Positions 6,882-7,880 of a DNA stretch of 7,880 bases are shown piece by piece. Each line of letters starts with the position of its first letter. The stretch's first letter is position 1. The translations under genes and the position numbers were made by a program. The stretch is taken from NCBI GenBank assembly GCA_003552485.1, contig PUMX01000391.1, forward strand, positions 1 to 7,880. The letters run 5' to 3'. The stretch comes from Candidatus Hydrogenedentota bacterium (GTDB taxonomy: Bacteria; Hydrogenedentota; Hydrogenedentia; Hydrogenedentales; SLHB01). The notes under the pieces were generated by a model. That model was given only the letters and a program-made list of their open reading frames with translations. It ran no database searches and was not told the DNA's origin.

Positions 6882-6934
6882 TTTGTATAGCGTTCTCGCA
6901 GATTTACTCGCGTACTCGTATTATGCTATACAAA
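6882..6934. repeat. Perfect 10-bp inverted repeat, 33-bp spacer, in divergent promoter region
   Basis: TTTGTATAGC (6882-6891) and GCTATACAAA (6925-6934) are exact reverse complements, 43 bp start to start, close to four helical turns. Read outward, each strand carries GCTATACAAA, a -10-like element, one facing DUF418 and the other facing the phosphodiesterase gene. The spacer also has TACTCG twice (6905-6910, 6913-6918). This could be twin regulator sites on one DNA face or mirrored -10 elements. A pair this good within one short gap is unlikely by chance (my estimate is about 1%), but not conclusive. Confidence 0.45.
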
Positions 6935-6950
6935 CTCTCGGCAGGAACTC

Positions 6951-7010
6951 ATGAACTTTCCATTGGAAAAGAACGACCGTCGAGAGGAGTGCGCACCGTG
7001 GTTCCTATAA
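6951..7010 (+). CDS. Possible 19-codon leader ORF overlapping the phosphodiesterase start
   Basis: ATG 6951 to TAA 7008-7010 would encode a 19-residue peptide (MNFPLEKNDRREECAPWFL). AGGA (6943-6946) lies 4 nt before its ATG, an acceptable SD. Its last four codons overlap the GTG start at 6998 in another frame, which would permit translational coupling. There is no homology argument, and short ORFs like this arise by chance, so this is only a candidate. Confidence 0.2.
   Translation: MNFPLEKNDRREECAPWFL
6985..6989 (+). promoter_or_regulatory. Shine-Dalgarno supporting the GTG start at 6998
   Basis: AGGAG, within GAGAGGAG (6982-6989), lies 8 nt before GTG 6998. This start puts a lipoprotein signal peptide directly at the N-terminus, so it is preferred over any internal ATG. 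Confidence 0.8.
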
Positions 7011-7880
7011 GGTTTACCTTAACTTGTCTTGGTTTGGCGGTCCTTGTTCTCCTTGTGGGATGCGCCAGGCCTATTTACCGCGCGGCCCCTCCAGAAGAGG
7101 AGATCGATGTGATAGCGCATCGCGGCGCCAGCGCTTACGCCCCCGAGAACACTTTGGCCGCGTTCGAGTTGGCGATAGAACAAGGCGCGGACTGGTTCGA
7201 GTTGGATACACACATGAGCGCGGATGGCGCCGTCGTATGCATTCACGACGCCACGGTGGACCGAACCACCGACGGAAGCGGCGCGGTGCGCGACATGACG
7301 CTGGACGAGTTGAAGGCCCTCGACGCCGGCGCGTGGAAGGACGAAACGTTTGCTGGCGAGCAAATACCCACCTTGGGTGAGGCGTTGGATCTGGCGGAGG
7401 GACGCATCGGCGTGTATGTGGAGCTGAAGCCGATCGATGATGACGGGCCGCTTGAGTCGCATCTATTGAGCATAGGGGCCGAACGCGAGGAGCTCTTGCC
7501 CCGCCACAGGTCGCGGGTGTTGTCGCTCATTGAGGCCTCGGGTTCGCACAACTACGAGATGACCGTGCGCGCAATCGAGGAAATCCGAGAGCGCGAAATG
7601 GAAGAGCAGGTGGTGATTCAGTCTTTCTCACCCATCATTTGTGCGACTGTGCGAGCCATGACGCCAAACATCCGAACCGAATACCTGGGCGGCTACGATC
7701 CCGAACACCCCCAACACTGGCTGTTGTTCGTACGATGGGCCGACCTGATTTCTCCTCACGGGGTCAACCTGAATTACACGCATATGAGCCGAGAACACCT
7801 CGAGGCTTTTCAGGAGCGGGAGCGCACCGTAGCTGTATGGACGGTAAACGAGCCCGACGACATGCGCCGCATGGCGGAAT
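6998..7880 (+). CDS. Glycerophosphodiester phosphodiesterase lipoprotein, 3'-truncated by window edge
   Basis: The frame is open for 294 codons from GTG 6998 to the last base of the window. Residues 1-22 are a lipoprotein signal: short basic start, hydrophobic core, lipobox LVG-C22, so the enzyme is expected to be membrane-anchored in the envelope. The GDPD TIM-barrel begins at 38: VIAHRGASAYAPENTLAAF (H41, R42, E50, N51), FELDTHMSADG (E68, D70), VCIHDATVDRTTDG (H83, D84), TLDELKALDAG, IPTLGEAL (123-130), VYVELK (E142, K144), VIQSFSP (206-212) and AVWTVNEPDDM (279-289). H41 and H83 would be the catalytic acid/base pair; E68, D70 and E142 the metal ligands, all present. The reaction is glycerophosphodiester + water to sn-glycerol-3-phosphate + alcohol. 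Between E142 and QSF lie about 65 residues, longer than in many bacterial members, suggesting a helical charged insert (about 152-203). The final ~10-20 residues are outside the window. The substrate is unverified. Confidence 0.93.
   Translation, partial: MVPIRFTLTCLGLAVLVLLVGCARPIYRAAPPEEEIDVIAHRGASAYAPENTLAAFELAIEQGADWFELDTHMSADGAVVCIHDATVDRTTDGSGAVRDMTLDELKALDAGAWKDETFAGEQIPTLGEALDLAEGRIGVYVELKPIDDDGPLESHLLSIGAEREELLPRHRSRVLSLIEASGSHNYEMTVRAIEEIREREMEEQVVIQSFSPIICATVRAMTPNIRTEYLGGYDPEHPQHWLLFVRWADLISPHGVNLNYTHMSREHLEAFQERERTVAVWTVNEPDDMRRMAE

Larger units (their letters stand above)
6672..6997. other. Divergent intergenic region between DUF418 and phosphodiesterase genes
   Basis: The 326 bp between the two divergent starts must hold the promoters of both genes. 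No conserved protein-like frame, tRNA or repeat array is seen in 6672-6880. The right-hand part (6881-6935) is more AT-rich than its surroundings and carries the inverted repeat listed separately. Possible -10 elements for the rightward gene are TATTAT (6919-6924) and TATACA (6927-6932), the latter 18 bp from TTTACT (6903-6908). Leftward candidates are CATAAT (6925-6920) and TATACA (6889-6884), both with poor -35s. The leftward leader would be about 200 nt or more. Confidence 0.6.

Overview
The window looks like ordinary chromosome of a Gram-negative, fairly GC-rich bacterium. The evidence is a giant AsmA-type envelope protein, two Sec-exported lipoproteins, a Sec-exported redoxin and an Aat aminoacyl-tRNA-protein transferase. 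Nothing fixes the phylum. The acidic exported proteins and the mix of genes would suit an environmental, non-proteobacterial lineage such as a PVC/FCB-type or Hydrogenedentota-like organism, but that is a guess. I see no transposase, phage gene, CRISPR array, rRNA or tRNA.

Layout: (1) 3-2933 (+) is the C-terminal ~976 residues of a very large AsmA-like protein whose start lies upstream of the window; a GC-rich stem-loop encloses its stop codon. (2) 3016-3753 (+) is aat, with every catalytic residue I can check in place. (3) 3754-3982 is a 229-bp gap with promoter-like sequence. (4) 3983-4621 and 4650-5330 (+) form a two-gene thiol-redox operon: an exported redoxin with a CHRCP motif, then a TlpA-like lipoprotein with WCPPC. 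A strong intrinsic terminator with a UUCG tetraloop closes it at 5364-5399. (5) 5466-6671 (-) is a DUF418 (YeiB-like) multi-pass membrane protein, convergent with the operon. (6) 6672-6997 is a 326-bp divergent intergenic region with a perfect 10-bp inverted repeat that places the same TATACA-containing element facing outward on both strands. (7) 6998-7880 (+) is a glycerophosphodiester phosphodiesterase lipoprotein with a GTG start; its C-terminus runs past the window edge.

Most of the genes act at the envelope: AsmA-like lipid-trafficking or outer-membrane homeostasis protein, periplasmic thiol redox, polytopic membrane protein and phosphodiester hydrolysis. Aat is the cytosolic exception (N-degron tagging for ClpS/ClpAP). 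The only clear functional unit is the redoxin-TlpA pair. I did not find a convincing new biological system. The points most worth checking are the symmetric divergent promoter region, a 19-codon leader ORF overlapping the GTG start of the phosphodiesterase, and the cysteine arrangement of the redoxin.
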